DNA of 64,000 nt from Flavihumibacter fluminis (GTDB taxonomy: Bacteria; Bacteroidota; Bacteroidia; Chitinophagales; Chitinophagaceae): the NCBI RefSeq assembly GCF_021491375.1, contig NZ_JAKEVY010000005.1, positions 232,920 through 296,919 on the forward strand, written 5' to 3'. The notes beneath the pieces were generated by a model, which saw only the letters and a list, made by a program, of their open reading frames with translations, was not told where the DNA came from and did not search any database. Shown here in pieces: positions 9,021 to 18,093 of this stretch. The translations under genes and the position numbers were made by a program. How positions within the stretch are numbered: position 1 is the stretch's first letter; every line of letters starts with the position of its first letter.

Positions 9021-9743
9021 ATGAAAGCATTGAAACTTGCATTTTTAGGAGCTGCTCTTTTGGGAACTATGACTGGTTTCTCTCAAACAGCAGATGAGAT
9101 CGCCAACAAGCATATTGACGCTATTGGCGGAAAGGATAACTGGAAAAAAGTGAAGTCCGTGATCATGGACGGAACCATGAGTTTCCAGGGTATTGATATC
9201 GCCGTTACCACCACTTCCGTACACAATACAGGCAGTCGCCAGGATCTGAACATCATGGGTCAGGCAAACTATGTAATCATGACGCCCACTGCCGGATGGA
9301 TGTATATGCCTGTACAGGGCCAAACCAACGTGGAGCCTATGACAGAAGAAATGGTTAAAAAAGGAGCCGACGAACTGGATACCCAGGGTGCCCTGGTTGA
9401 CTACAAGGAAAAAGGCCATAGCCTGGAATACCTCGGTAAAGAAGATGTGGAAGGAACAGAATGTCATAAACTGAAACTGACCCTGAAAGGCGGAAAAGTT
9501 ACTACGTACTTTATCGATCCTGCTTCTTTCCTCTTGCTCAAGTCTACTGCCAAGCAGGAAGTAAACGGACAGGAAATGGAAATGACTACCGGTTACAGCA
9601 ACTACCAGAAATTACCGGAAGGTATCTCCATGCCGATGACCATCAGTGTGCCACTCGGACCAGGAATGAATGCTGACATGGTAATCAGCAAAATTCAAAT
9701 CAACAAGGAAGTTCCTGCAGAAACATTCCAACCCGCCAAATAA
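9021..9743 (+). CDS. LolA-like periplasmic protein, paralog 2
   Basis: 240-residue exported protein, tandem paralog of the preceding gene: signal peptide MKALKLAFLGAALLGTMTGF, then TADEIANKHIDAIGGKDNWKKV, GTECHKLKLTLKGGKVTTYF, FIDPASFLLLKSTAKQE and a C-terminal strand region. It follows paralog 1 by 40 bases on the same strand and is terminated by a strong hairpin at 9758-9785. Bacteroidota proteins of this type are predicted to sit in the periplasm or under the outer membrane; substrate unknown. Confidence 0.75.
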   Translation: MKALKLAFLGAALLGTMTGFSQTADEIANKHIDAIGGKDNWKKVKSVIMDGTMSFQGIDIAVTTTSVHNTGSRQDLNIMGQANYVIMTPTAGWMYMPVQGQTNVEPMTEEMVKKGADELDTQGALVDYKEKGHSLEYLGKEDVEGTECHKLKLTLKGGKVTTYFIDPASFLLLKSTAKQEVNGQEMEMTTGYSNYQKLPEGISMPMTISVPLGPGMNADMVISKIQINKEVPAETFQPAK

Positions 9744-9757
9744 TTGACCGATTCCTG

Positions 9758-9785
9758 AAGCCCGGTTTATCCGGGCTTTTTTTTT
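9758..9785 (+). terminator. rho-independent terminator after LolA-like pair
   Basis: Perfect 8-bp stem AAGCCCGG / CCGGGCTT with loop TTTAT, followed by an unbroken T tract. It ends 19 bases before the start of the next gene. Confidence 0.9.
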
Positions 9786-9804
9786 CCTGACCAAAACAAA
9801 TCAC

Positions 9805-12800
9805 ATGAAACAACTGCTTCTGTCTATTTGCGTTTGTTCTATATCGTTAGTCTCCTTCTCCCAATCGAATGTTAACTCTGCCACCTTCGGCATGCTGGAA
9901 GCCCGTTGGCTCGGCCCAGGCACAATGAGTGGCCGTATTACTGCTATCGAAGGTGTAAACAAGGATGGCAAAACACTTTACATAGGAACTGCTGGTGGCG
10001 GCATCTGGAAATCCACCAACGCCGGTGCTTCTTTCAAACCCATTTTTGATCGCTATTGCCAAAGCATTGGCGCCCTTGCCATTGACCAGTCCAAACCGAC
10101 TGTTGTGTATGCTGGTACTGGTGAAAGCAATATGCGGAACTCTGTTTCCATCGGTAATGGTTTGTACAAATCAACTGATGGTGGCGATAACTGGACTAAA
10201 ATCGGGCTGGATTCCACTGAGCATATTTCCAAGATTGTAATTGACCCCTCTAACTCTAATATTGTTTACGTGGCTGCTCCTGGTCCGCTTTGGAGCGACA
10301 GTGAACACCGGGGTTTATACAAATCAACAGACGGTGGCAAAACCTGGTCCAAATCCCTCTATATTTCAGATAAGGCAGGTTGTGCCGATGTGAGCCTTGA
10401 TCCCAATAACCCAAATATTGTATATGCCACTACCTGGGAATTCCGTCGCCTTCCTTACCTGTTTAATTCAGGTGGCAAGGGATCCGGAATTTTCAAATCA
10501 ATGGATGGTGGTAAAACCTGGAAGGAACTCACAAATGGATTGCCTGCCAAACCTTTCGGAAGAACTGCATTGGCCCTTGCACCCAGCGCTCCGGAGAACC
10601 TGATCGCTATTGTGGAAGCCAAGGATACCAAAATGTATATTTCCAAAGATGGTGGCGAAAGCTGGAAAGAACAGAGTGCCACCCTCAATGTGGTATCAAG
10701 ACCTTTTTATTTTAGCACCCTGGTGATTGATCCCAAAGATCCCAAACGGGTGTATCGTCCGGCTTTCTCTTTCAGCTATTCAGATGATGGAGGTTATTCC
10801 TTTGCAGAAGCATCAGGAGAAGGGGGTTGGGTACATTCAGATCACCACGCCCTCTGGATCAATCCGAATAATACCAACCAATTATACCTCGGTACCGATG
10901 GTGGTGTATACATCAGCCTGGATAGAGGTGTTACCTGGATCTTTGTATCCAACCTGCCAGTCGGGCAGTTTTACCATGTTGCAGTTGACAACCGCGAGCC
11001 TTACAATATTTACGGAGGCTTGCAGGATAACGGTTCCTGGTATGCGCCATCTGCTAAACCCAATGGAGTTAACAATGGCGACTGGACCGCGATTTATGGA
11101 GGTGATGGTTTCTGGACAGTACCGGATCCTACTGACCCCAATATCGCCTATGCAGAATACCAGGGTGGAAATATGGCGCGGGTAGATTTGCGTACCCTGA
11201 AATCCGTTTCCATCAAACCGCAGGCAGCAGCTGCCGATGGCAAATTGCGCTGGAACTGGAATACACCGATTCATGTGGGACAGACAAATCCAAAGAACCT
11301 CTACACCGGTGCGCAGTATCTGTTCAAAAGCACCGATCAGGGTAGAAACTGGGTGCGCATTTCTCCAGACCTCACTACCAACGATAAGATAAAACAGGAG
11401 CAGGATAACAGTGGCGGCTTAAGTGCTGATAATACATCTGCTGAAAATCATACCACCATTTTTGCGATTGCGGAATCTCCTTTAGATGAAAATATCATCT
11501 GGGTAGGTACCGATGATGGTAACCTGCAATACACTACTGATGGTGGTAAAACCTGGACCAATGTTTCTGCAAATGTAACAGCAGCCGGCTTGCCTGCGCA
11601 GACTTGGGTGAGCAGTGTAGAGCCATCCCGCTTCGACAAACAATTGATTTATGCCAGCTTCGATAATCACATGTATGGCGATCATAAAACCTATGTGGGA
11701 AAATCCTCCGACATGGGTAAAACCTGGACCCTTTTCAAAAGTGATGAGTTCACCGGGTTTGCTCATAAAATCAAGGAAGATCTGGTAAACAAAGACCTGC
11801 TGTTTGTTGGAACTGAAATGGGCATGTTTGCTTCGGTTACAGGTGGACGTGAGTGGTTCAGGATGAAAAACAGAATTCCCGAATATGCATTGGTGAGAGA
11901 TATTGTGATTCATCCCAAAACACATGATCTGATTCTTGGAACTCATGGCCGGGGTGTGATTGTGGTGGATGATATCCGCCCGATGCGCGAGCTCGCTGGA
12001 GAAACTTCCAACAAACCTGTGCATATTTTTGCAGCAGCACCTCAGCCCATCCGCGATGGCCAGTTTGGCAATGGAGGCTTTCCTCCAACCGGTGGCTGGT
12101 CGGCCGGTAATCCGGCAGGCATTCCACCTATTCAGTATTACCTGAAAGATCGAATCATGTCTGGTGATGTGAAAGTGGAGATCTTTAATGATAAAGGCGA
12201 ACTGATCCAAACCATGCCGGGCTCCAAGCGCAAAGGAGTAAATAAAGTGTACTGGAACCAGCGCATGACACCTAATAAATCGGCAGCCGGCGGAACCAAA
12301 ATGGACCGTGGTGGTATGGTGGCGCCTCAGGTATTACCTGGCACCTACACACTGAAGCTGACAGTAGGCAAAGAAGAATACAAGCAGCCGATTGTATTGG
12401 TGCATGATACTTCAAACACTACGTACAGCCTGGAGGATCGCGTTGCACAACACAAGGCATCCATGGAATTGTATAACATGCAGAAAGAGCTGAATGGATT
12501 GATTGAAGAAGTAAACGGTGAACAGAAATTACTGAAGGAAAGTGGCGACAAGATCAAAAATGAAAAAGTAAAAAAACTCTTGAAGACCTATAATCAATCA
12601 CTGGAAGAATTCCGATCCGGCTTACTGGCTACTAAACAAACCAGTATTTTTGCAGATGAAGAACAGTTGAGAGAGCGCTTGTCTGAATTGTACACAACCA
12701 TCGCCGGTAATGAGGCGAGGCCGAGTAATCTTCAATTGGAAAGATTGCAATCTCTCCAGGGCGAACTTGCTGCCGCCAAAGCAAAACATGCTGCCATTAG

Positions 12801-12885
12801 TAAGCAGTATGCCGACAAAGTTCGGCAGGCTATGGCAAAAGAAGGTGTTACAACCCCGGCGTTAAAAACAACGTCTGTTAAATAG
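9805..12885 (+). CDS. BNR/Asp-box (VPS10/sortilin-like) beta-propeller protein 1
   Basis: Exported 1026-residue protein with signal peptide MKQLLLSICVCSISLVSFS. It carries at least eight Asp-box motifs of the form S-x-D-x-G-x-x-W (STDGGDNW, STDGGKTW, SMDGGKTW, SKDGGESW, SLDRGVTW, STDQGRNW, TTDGGKTW, SSDMGKTW), which mark beta-propeller blades as in sialidases and sortilin. Residues ~840-1026 are helical and Lys/Glu-rich. The catalytic function, if any, is unknown: sialidase catalytic residues are not recognisable. It is a tandem paralog of the next gene. Both are probably periplasmic or surface proteins handling peptides or glycans. Confidence 0.85.
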   Translation: MKQLLLSICVCSISLVSFSQSNVNSATFGMLEARWLGPGTMSGRITAIEGVNKDGKTLYIGTAGGGIWKSTNAGASFKPIFDRYCQSIGALAIDQSKPTVVYAGTGESNMRNSVSIGNGLYKSTDGGDNWTKIGLDSTEHISKIVIDPSNSNIVYVAAPGPLWSDSEHRGLYKSTDGGKTWSKSLYISDKAGCADVSLDPNNPNIVYATTWEFRRLPYLFNSGGKGSGIFKSMDGGKTWKELTNGLPAKPFGRTALALAPSAPENLIAIVEAKDTKMYISKDGGESWKEQSATLNVVSRPFYFSTLVIDPKDPKRVYRPAFSFSYSDDGGYSFAEASGEGGWVHSDHHALWINPNNTNQLYLGTDGGVYISLDRGVTWIFVSNLPVGQFYHVAVDNREPYNIYGGLQDNGSWYAPSAKPNGVNNGDWTAIYGGDGFWTVPDPTDPNIAYAEYQGGNMARVDLRTLKSVSIKPQAAAADGKLRWNWNTPIHVGQTNPKNLYTGAQYLFKSTDQGRNWVRISPDLTTNDKIKQEQDNSGGLSADNTSAENHTTIFAIAESPLDENIIWVGTDDGNLQYTTDGGKTWTNVSANVTAAGLPAQTWVSSVEPSRFDKQLIYASFDNHMYGDHKTYVGKSSDMGKTWTLFKSDEFTGFAHKIKEDLVNKDLLFVGTEMGMFASVTGGREWFRMKNRIPEYALVRDIVIHPKTHDLILGTHGRGVIVVDDIRPMRELAGETSNKPVHIFAAAPQPIRDGQFGNGGFPPTGGWSAGNPAGIPPIQYYLKDRIMSGDVKVEIFNDKGELIQTMPGSKRKGVNKVYWNQRMTPNKSAAGGTKMDRGGMVAPQVLPGTYTLKLTVGKEEYKQPIVLVHDTSNTTYSLEDRVAQHKASMELYNMQKELNGLIEEVNGEQKLLKESGDKIKNEKVKKLLKTYNQSLEEFRSGLLATKQTSIFADEEQLRERLSELYTTIAGNEARPSNLQLERLQSLQGELAAAKAKHAAISKQYADKVRQAMAKEGVTTPALKTTSVK

Positions 12886-12905
12886 TTTTTTTGTAACAGG
12901 TATAT

Positions 12906-12941
12906 ATGGCTGGTCGGCAGATGCTGACCAGCCATTTTTTT
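12906..12941 (+). terminator. rho-independent terminator between BNR genes
   Basis: Nine-base arms TGGCTGGTC and GACCAGCCA around a 10-base loop, followed by seven T. It lies about 20 bases after the first BNR gene. Confidence 0.88.
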
Positions 12942-12975
12942 GCGTACTTTGAATACCTGATTTAAATACCTACAC

Positions 12976-15900
12976 ATGAGAAAATTACTGTTAGTAGCCT
13001 GTTTGCTGCCCGGACTCCTGGCTCAGTCGCAGCGCAAAAAAACAGCGCCTCCAACCAAGGCTCCCAACTACGATTCCCTATTATTTGCCAACACCAAATA
13101 CCGGCTGATTGGTCCCTGGCGGGGCGGAAGATCTGCCGCGGTAGCAGGTTCCTACACCAACAAGCAAACCTTCTTCATGGGGGCAACCGGAGGTGGACTC
13201 TGGAAAACCACCGATGGAGGAAGCAACTGGACCAATATCTCCGACAAATACAATATCGCCAATATAGGAGCCATTGCCATAGCGCCTACTGATGAGCAAA
13301 TCATGTATGTAGGAGAGGGCGAGAATACATTAAGAGGCAATGTGGCAGAAGGACTCGGAGGCATCTGGCGCTCCGATGATGGCGGCAGAACCTGGCAGAA
13401 CAGGGGATTGAAAGATGGCCGACATATTATCAGAATCCTAGTGCATCCCCGCAATCCGGATATCGTTTGGGCAGGGGTGATAGGTCACCTCTTTGGCCCC
13501 AATGAAGAAAGGGGTGTATTCAAATCAACGGATGGAGGTAAAACCTGGAAACGCACCCTGTTTGTCAATAACCAAACCGGGGTGAGCGACCTGGTGATGG
13601 ATCCAACCAACCCATCTATCATGTATGCCGGCACCTGGAGAATCATACGTACACCGTATAGTTTGGAAAGTGGTGGTGAAGGAAGTGGCTTGTGGAAATC
13701 TACCGATGGAGGTGAAACCTGGACCAATATAACAGCCTCCAAGGGCCTGCCCAAAGGAGTATGGGGAATTGTTGGGGTGGCCATCGCGCCTTCCAATCCG
13801 GATAAAGTAGTAGCCCTGATTGAGAATGAAAACGGAGGCTTATACACCAGCATGGATGCGGGCAAAACCTGGAGCCTGACCAGCAATGATAACAATATCC
13901 GCCAGCGTGCCTGGTATTATACCAAAGTGTTCATCGATCCCAAAAATGAAAATGTAATCTATGCGCCGAATGTTGGCTTCATGCGCAGCAGGGATGGCGG
14001 CAAAACCTTCCAGGGAATCCGCACACCGCACAGCGATCACCATGATTTATGGATTGATCCAAAGGATCCGAATCGTATGATTGTGGCGGATGATGGAGGC
14101 GGACAGGTAAGTTATGACGGTGGCAATAGCTGGAGCACTTATATGAACCAGCCAACCGCGCAGATTTATCGCGTGAGTACAGACAACAGCTTCCCTTATC
14201 GTATACTTGGAGCACAGCAGGATAATTCAACATTCCGCATTCGGCACAGAAGTTATGGTTCGGTTATATCTGACAGTGACTGGGAAGAAACTGCCGGAGC
14301 AGAAAGTGGATATGTGGTAGCCGACCCTCTGAATCCGGATATCGTGTACGGAGGAAATTACGGCGGTTATTTGTCAAGGTTAGATCACAAAACAGGAGAG
14401 AACCGGGCCATCACCGTATGGCCTGATAACCCAATGGGTGCAGGTGCCGATGTATTGAAATACCGTTTCCAGTGGAACTTCCCGATCTTCTTTTCTCCGC
14501 ATAACCCAAAACGTTTGTATAGCGCGGGTAATGCTTTGTTTGTAACAGAAAATGAAGGGGCAAGCTGGGAGCAGATCTCTCCGGATCTGACTACCAATGA
14601 TAAATCCAAACAGGGCCCAAGTGGTGGTCCGATTACAAAAGACAATACCAGTGTTGAATACTATTGTACCATTTTCACTGCTGCAGAAAGTGCATTGGAA
14701 AAGGATCTGTTGTGGACAGGTTCAGATGATGGATTGGTGCATGTGAGTAAGGATGGAGGAAAAAACTGGACCAATGTAACACCGGCTGGTGCTCCTAAAT
14801 GGATTATGTGGAATGCCATTGAAACACATCCTACGAAAAAAGGAGTTGCGTACATTACAGGCACCCGCTACAAGCTGGATGATTTCGAACCTTATGTGTA
14901 TAAGACAACCGATTATGGTGCTACCTGGACGCGTATCACACGTGGCATTGATCCCCTGCATTTTACCAGGGTAGTAAGAGCCGATCACAAACGCGATGGC
15001 TTGCTCTATGCAGGCACTGAATACGGTATGTATATCAGTTATGATGATGGCGCCAACTGGAGAAAATTTCAGTTGAATCTGCCGGAAGTGCCCATCACGG
15101 ATTTAACTATCAGGGACAATGACCTGATTGTGGCTACACAGGGTAGAGCGTTCTGGGTGCTGGATGATTTGACAATGGTACAGGCCTATGATCCTGCCTT
15201 GGTGAATAAATCCTTGCATGTGTTTCCGGTTCGGGAAACCTGGAGAATTCGTGCTGCAGGAGGATTCCGCGGAGCAACACCTGTGAATGCAGGAAAGAAT
15301 CCACCAACCGGAGCCGTGATCAATTTTTATGCAGGCAAGGTGACAGATTCTACCAAAGCAACGGTGACCATCCTGGATAAGCAGAAAGCAGTTATCAAAA
15401 CCTTCTCAACCCAATCCAAAGAAGAAAAACTGGAATTGAATCCGGGTATGAACCAACTGGTTTGGAACCTGTTGTATCCGGAAGGAAAGAAGATTGATGG
15501 AATGATTTTATGGAATGGTGTACCAGGCAGTATCCTGGCGCCTCCCGGCAATTATTATGCGAGAGTGAAGATAGGTTCGGATTCTACTGAAGTTCCCTTT
15601 GTAGTGAAAGCCGATCCCAATTACAAAGTGTCTACAGCCGATTATGAAGCACAGTTTGATTTCCTGAAGCAGGTGCAGGGAACCTTTAATGATGTGCAGC
15701 AGGCAATTCTGGACATCCGCAGTTTGAGAAGCCAGATCAATGATTTTGTAGGCAGACAGGGTAAAGGCATTCCGGCGGATGTGAAGCAACAAGCAGACAC
15801 CATCAACAAACAGTTGACCAAAGTGGAGGAAGCGCTGTACCAGACCAAGGCAAAAAGTTTCCAGGATGTACTGAACTTCCCGATCCGCCTCAATGATAAA

Positions 15901-16098
15901 TTATCCGGAGTGTTTGATGCTGCGAACAGTGGTAATATGGCACCGAGTAAACAGGCAAAGGATGTATATGCGGAATTACAGCAGCAGGCCAAGGTGGAAT
16001 TGAACCGGTTGGAGCAATTGAAATCGGGACAAATAGCCGAGTTCAACAAGCTGATCCGGGAGAAGAGTCTGCCTGTGATCGGGATCAAACCGGATTAA
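12976..16098 (+). CDS. BNR/Asp-box (VPS10/sortilin-like) beta-propeller protein 2
   Basis: Exported 1040-residue paralog of the preceding gene (signal peptide MRKLLLVACLLPGLLAQSQ). About ten Asp-box motifs are visible (TTDGGSNW, SDDGGRTW, STDGGKTW, STDGGETW, SMDAGKTW, SRDGGKTF, SYDGGNSW, SKDGGKNW, TTDYGATW, SYDDGANW). The two genes share the local pattern ISPDLTTNDK followed by a Gly/Ser loop and TTIFA/CTIFTAAES. The C-terminal ~190 residues are helical. Because it follows a terminator by only 35 bases, its promoter must overlap that region or transcription must read through. Confidence 0.85.
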   Translation: MRKLLLVACLLPGLLAQSQRKKTAPPTKAPNYDSLLFANTKYRLIGPWRGGRSAAVAGSYTNKQTFFMGATGGGLWKTTDGGSNWTNISDKYNIANIGAIAIAPTDEQIMYVGEGENTLRGNVAEGLGGIWRSDDGGRTWQNRGLKDGRHIIRILVHPRNPDIVWAGVIGHLFGPNEERGVFKSTDGGKTWKRTLFVNNQTGVSDLVMDPTNPSIMYAGTWRIIRTPYSLESGGEGSGLWKSTDGGETWTNITASKGLPKGVWGIVGVAIAPSNPDKVVALIENENGGLYTSMDAGKTWSLTSNDNNIRQRAWYYTKVFIDPKNENVIYAPNVGFMRSRDGGKTFQGIRTPHSDHHDLWIDPKDPNRMIVADDGGGQVSYDGGNSWSTYMNQPTAQIYRVSTDNSFPYRILGAQQDNSTFRIRHRSYGSVISDSDWEETAGAESGYVVADPLNPDIVYGGNYGGYLSRLDHKTGENRAITVWPDNPMGAGADVLKYRFQWNFPIFFSPHNPKRLYSAGNALFVTENEGASWEQISPDLTTNDKSKQGPSGGPITKDNTSVEYYCTIFTAAESALEKDLLWTGSDDGLVHVSKDGGKNWTNVTPAGAPKWIMWNAIETHPTKKGVAYITGTRYKLDDFEPYVYKTTDYGATWTRITRGIDPLHFTRVVRADHKRDGLLYAGTEYGMYISYDDGANWRKFQLNLPEVPITDLTIRDNDLIVATQGRAFWVLDDLTMVQAYDPALVNKSLHVFPVRETWRIRAAGGFRGATPVNAGKNPPTGAVINFYAGKVTDSTKATVTILDKQKAVIKTFSTQSKEEKLELNPGMNQLVWNLLYPEGKKIDGMILWNGVPGSILAPPGNYYARVKIGSDSTEVPFVVKADPNYKVSTADYEAQFDFLKQVQGTFNDVQQAILDIRSLRSQINDFVGRQGKGIPADVKQQADTINKQLTKVEEALYQTKAKSFQDVLNFPIRLNDKLSGVFDAANSGNMAPSKQAKDVYAELQQQAKVELNRLEQLKSGQIAEFNKLIREKSLPVIGIKPD

Positions 16099-16113
16099 TA
16101 ATTTTAGATTGAT

Positions 16114-16782
16114 ATGCGATTATTGAATTCAGGAGAGCGTGCGTTTTGTAACCAGTTAGCTGGTTACAAAACGCCGCATTTTTATTTTGGCGAGCTGGTT
16201 GATCGGCGATTGAAAAATGCGGCGGTCAGGGTGGATACCACTAATCGAAAAGTTTCACTGTTATTACCAGCTGGTTCAAAAGAAGAATCAGAGCGATTGC
16301 GATTTGAAGCAATTGCAGAATTACTTGTAATGATTTCTGTATTGGAGTTATTAGAAAAGGATGGCTATGTGTTGTTGTTTCGGGTGTCTGGGCGGACCGG
16401 AGAATTGTATGAATTTGGCAGAAAGGATTTAGAGCCAGGCAATATAGAGGAGGTTCCCATTATTGACGACCGGACGCTTACCTTGTTATGTAAGTACAGC
16501 AGAAAAGATATCATTCCTACGGATGAATTCCGGCGTTTTTGCAGCAGGGGTTTTATTGCAAGAGATGAGCAGCGTTTTCAGCGGCAGATCCATTTTACGG
16601 TTGGCGCTTTGGCTGTTTCTACCTTGCTGTTGGTGCTGAATATGGCATTTACCTTTTGGCCAAAAATGACAGGGGAGTCAAAGAAAACCCTGATCAAACT
16701 GGATTCGATGATCACGGATATTCATGAAATCCGGTCAACCCTTTTTTTGCCGAAAAAAACTGACAGCCTAAAGGTAAAATGA
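16114..16782 (+). CDS. hypothetical protein with one membrane segment
   Basis: 222-residue open frame, family not recognised. Residues ~40-155 look soluble and globular; one hydrophobic segment lies at about 161-185 (FTVGALAVSTLLLVLNMAF), followed by a short Lys-rich tail. No signal peptide is seen, so it may be a tail-anchored or single-pass inner-membrane protein. The start is uncertain: a perfect 15-bp inverted repeat followed by a T-rich tract (16141-16174) lies in codons 10-20 and looks like a terminator for the preceding gene. The true start may therefore lie further downstream, although no good ATG is present before residue ~73. Confidence 0.55.
   Translation: MRLLNSGERAFCNQLAGYKTPHFYFGELVDRRLKNAAVRVDTTNRKVSLLLPAGSKEESERLRFEAIAELLVMISVLELLEKDGYVLLFRVSGRTGELYEFGRKDLEPGNIEEVPIIDDRTLTLLCKYSRKDIIPTDEFRRFCSRGFIARDEQRFQRQIHFTVGALAVSTLLLVLNMAFTFWPKMTGESKKTLIKLDSMITDIHEIRSTLFLPKKTDSLKVK
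16141..16174 (+). terminator. 15-bp perfect hairpin, terminator-like, inside an open frame
   Basis: Arms GCGTTTTGTAACCAG and CTGGTTACAAAACGC are perfectly complementary around loop TTAG, followed by CGCATTTTTATTTT. It lies 43 bases past the BNR gene stop and within the first 21 codons of the 16114 frame. It could terminate the BNR transcript or act as an attenuator for the next gene. Confidence 0.7.
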
Positions 16783-16785
16783 TGC

Positions 16786-17151
16786 TTATTTTTTGATGGA
16801 TTTCTTAGCTGCATTTTCTTTCACTCTGAAAGCGGTGATCTTTTTCACCAGGTCCAGCGGCAATTTTTTATCATAGGGAAACTGGATCGCGCCCTTGGAA
16901 GTAGGGTATGGTACAAGTTCCTTTTCAAATTGGGTGATTCCACTTGGAGCCGGATAAAATCCGATATGGTTTTTATTGGCAGCAAAATGCACCAGGTTGC
17001 CATGCAGCACAAAAGTGGGCATACCATACTTGATGGCTTCTGTAGCCTCCGGAGCAGCCTGCTGAATCGTTTTCCGCATTTGTTTTAAAAGCTCCTGTAT
17101 CTCCTGCGGGAAACCGGCTATATATGCGTCAATGGATTCAACTGTTTTCAT
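16786..17151 (-). CDS. DUF1801 / YdhG-like (frataxin-fold) protein
   Basis: Cytosolic 121-residue protein of the DUF1801 family. Visible landmarks are YIAGFPQEIQELLKQMRKTI, APEATEAIKYGMPTF, LVHFAANKNHIGFYP and AIQFPYDKKLPLDLV. Members have a frataxin-like fold, and some (Bacillus YdhG) are proposed iron chaperones; others are of unknown function. A Lys-rich tail (ENAAKKSIKK) ends the protein. It converges on the 16114 gene with 3 bases between the stops. Confidence 0.85.
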   Translation of the reverse strand: MKTVESIDAYIAGFPQEIQELLKQMRKTIQQAAPEATEAIKYGMPTFVLHGNLVHFAANKNHIGFYPAPSGITQFEKELVPYPTSKGAIQFPYDKKLPLDLVKKITAFRVKENAAKKSIKK

Positions 17152-17222
17152 GTTGATGTTGTTTCCACTAAGCTAACGCTGATTTTCAAAAAGCAGCAGG
17201 TGTAGTTCCGTCAAATAGGGGG

Positions 17223-17702
17223 TTAAAAGCGCTTGCCATAGGAGAAACCGACCCATGGTAATACAGCGCCATCCTGAATGCCTACTACCGAGCCCACATT
17301 TATCCTCCACATAAAGTTATTGCGGGTATGTTTTCGAAAACCGAAAGTTGGAATGAAGAAGTGATCCACATCAATATTCACGTGATTTTTTTCAGGGCGG
17401 CTTTTAAAGAGGGTAGGCGTTAATCCCAGCGCAGCTTCCAGGAACTGGTTTTCATTCTTTAAAGGGATCAGGTAGTTGAAAGCAACCGGCACAGTCAGGT
17501 AAAAATCGTATTCAGCATAAAATCCTAGTCCGGCACGCATCCCAAATCCTGGTTTTTTAGAAAACTGGCGTTCGTAATTGATAGATCCGAAGAGGCCATT
17601 TCCTCCGGCTTCAACGTAGGCAAAATTGCGCGAGAAGGAAGATTGTGCCTGGGCCGCACAGGTAAGTGCCATGCCCAGCAAAAGCAGTGTACATTTTCTC
17701 AT
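17223..17702 (-). CDS. small outer-membrane beta-barrel-like protein, hypothetical
   Basis: 159-residue exported protein: signal peptide MRKCTLLLLGMALTCAAQAQ, then alternating aromatic/hydrophobic strands (YVEAGGNGLFGSINYERQF; GMRAGLGFYAEYDF; LEAALGLTPTLF) ending in the terminal aromatic KRF that is common in outer-membrane barrels. The size suggests an eight-stranded barrel. Function is unknown. It lies 71 bases upstream of the DUF1801 gene on the same strand. Confidence 0.65.
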   Translation of the reverse strand: MRKCTLLLLGMALTCAAQAQSSFSRNFAYVEAGGNGLFGSINYERQFSKKPGFGMRAGLGFYAEYDFYLTVPVAFNYLIPLKNENQFLEAALGLTPTLFKSRPEKNHVNIDVDHFFIPTFGFRKHTRNNFMWRINVGSVVGIQDGAVLPWVGFSYGKRF

Positions 17703-17816
17703 AGTGTGAATAAGGTTATGCCTCTAAACTAATACATCCCTTACAAACCCGCAAATACAAAAGGCTTAAAAACTGTTATAAATTTCAGTTCCTGATAGAA
17801 TCAGTTAAAACACCCA

Positions 17817-17847
17817 TTGCATAAGTAGTTTTTAAGCAGTAAATTTG
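17817..17847 (+). promoter_or_regulatory. Bacteroidota-type promoter of the 17866 antitoxin gene
   Basis: TTG at 17817-17819 (-33) and a perfect TAnnTTTG box, TAAATTTG, at 17840-17847 (-7) are separated by exactly 20 bases, the usual spacing. Transcription would begin about 12 bases before the ATG at 17866. Confidence 0.55.
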
Positions 17848-17865
17848 AGTGTAAACCCAAATGGT

Positions 17866-18093
17866 ATGTTTGGAGAAGCAAAAAAATTACACCTCATTGA
17901 GGAAATACTGAAAATTGAGGATGCTCAATTGTTGGCGGAGGTGGAACATGTCATTGCCAAAGCCAAGCTGTATAAAGTTGGTCGCAGGAGTTTTGCTTCC
18001 TTTTCGAATTTGTGGACTGAGGAAGAAATCGATGAATTGGAAAAGATAATTGCAGAAGGTTGCGAGCAAATCAATCCGGATGACTGGAAGTAA
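17866..18093 (+). CDS. antitoxin-like protein paired with a dead VapC
   Basis: 75-residue soluble protein, helical N-terminus (LIEEILKIEDAQLLAEVEHV) and acidic tail (WTEEEIDELEKIIAEGCEQ, then INPDDWK). I do not assign a named family, but size, composition and overlap with a PIN-domain gene are those of type II antitoxins in Bacteroidota. The ATG at 17866 is preferred over a TTG at 17845, which lies inside the promoter -7 box. Its stop overlaps the start of the disrupted vapC by 14 bases. The frame itself is intact although the toxin is destroyed. Confidence 0.6.
   Translation: MFGEAKKLHLIEEILKIEDAQLLAEVEHVIAKAKLYKVGRRSFASFSNLWTEEEIDELEKIIAEGCEQINPDDWK

Noticed and set aside
11482..12210. 242-codon frame antisense to the first BNR gene
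   Set aside because: Lies wholly inside a well-supported gene and has the low-complexity, His/Cys-scattered composition of a shadow frame.
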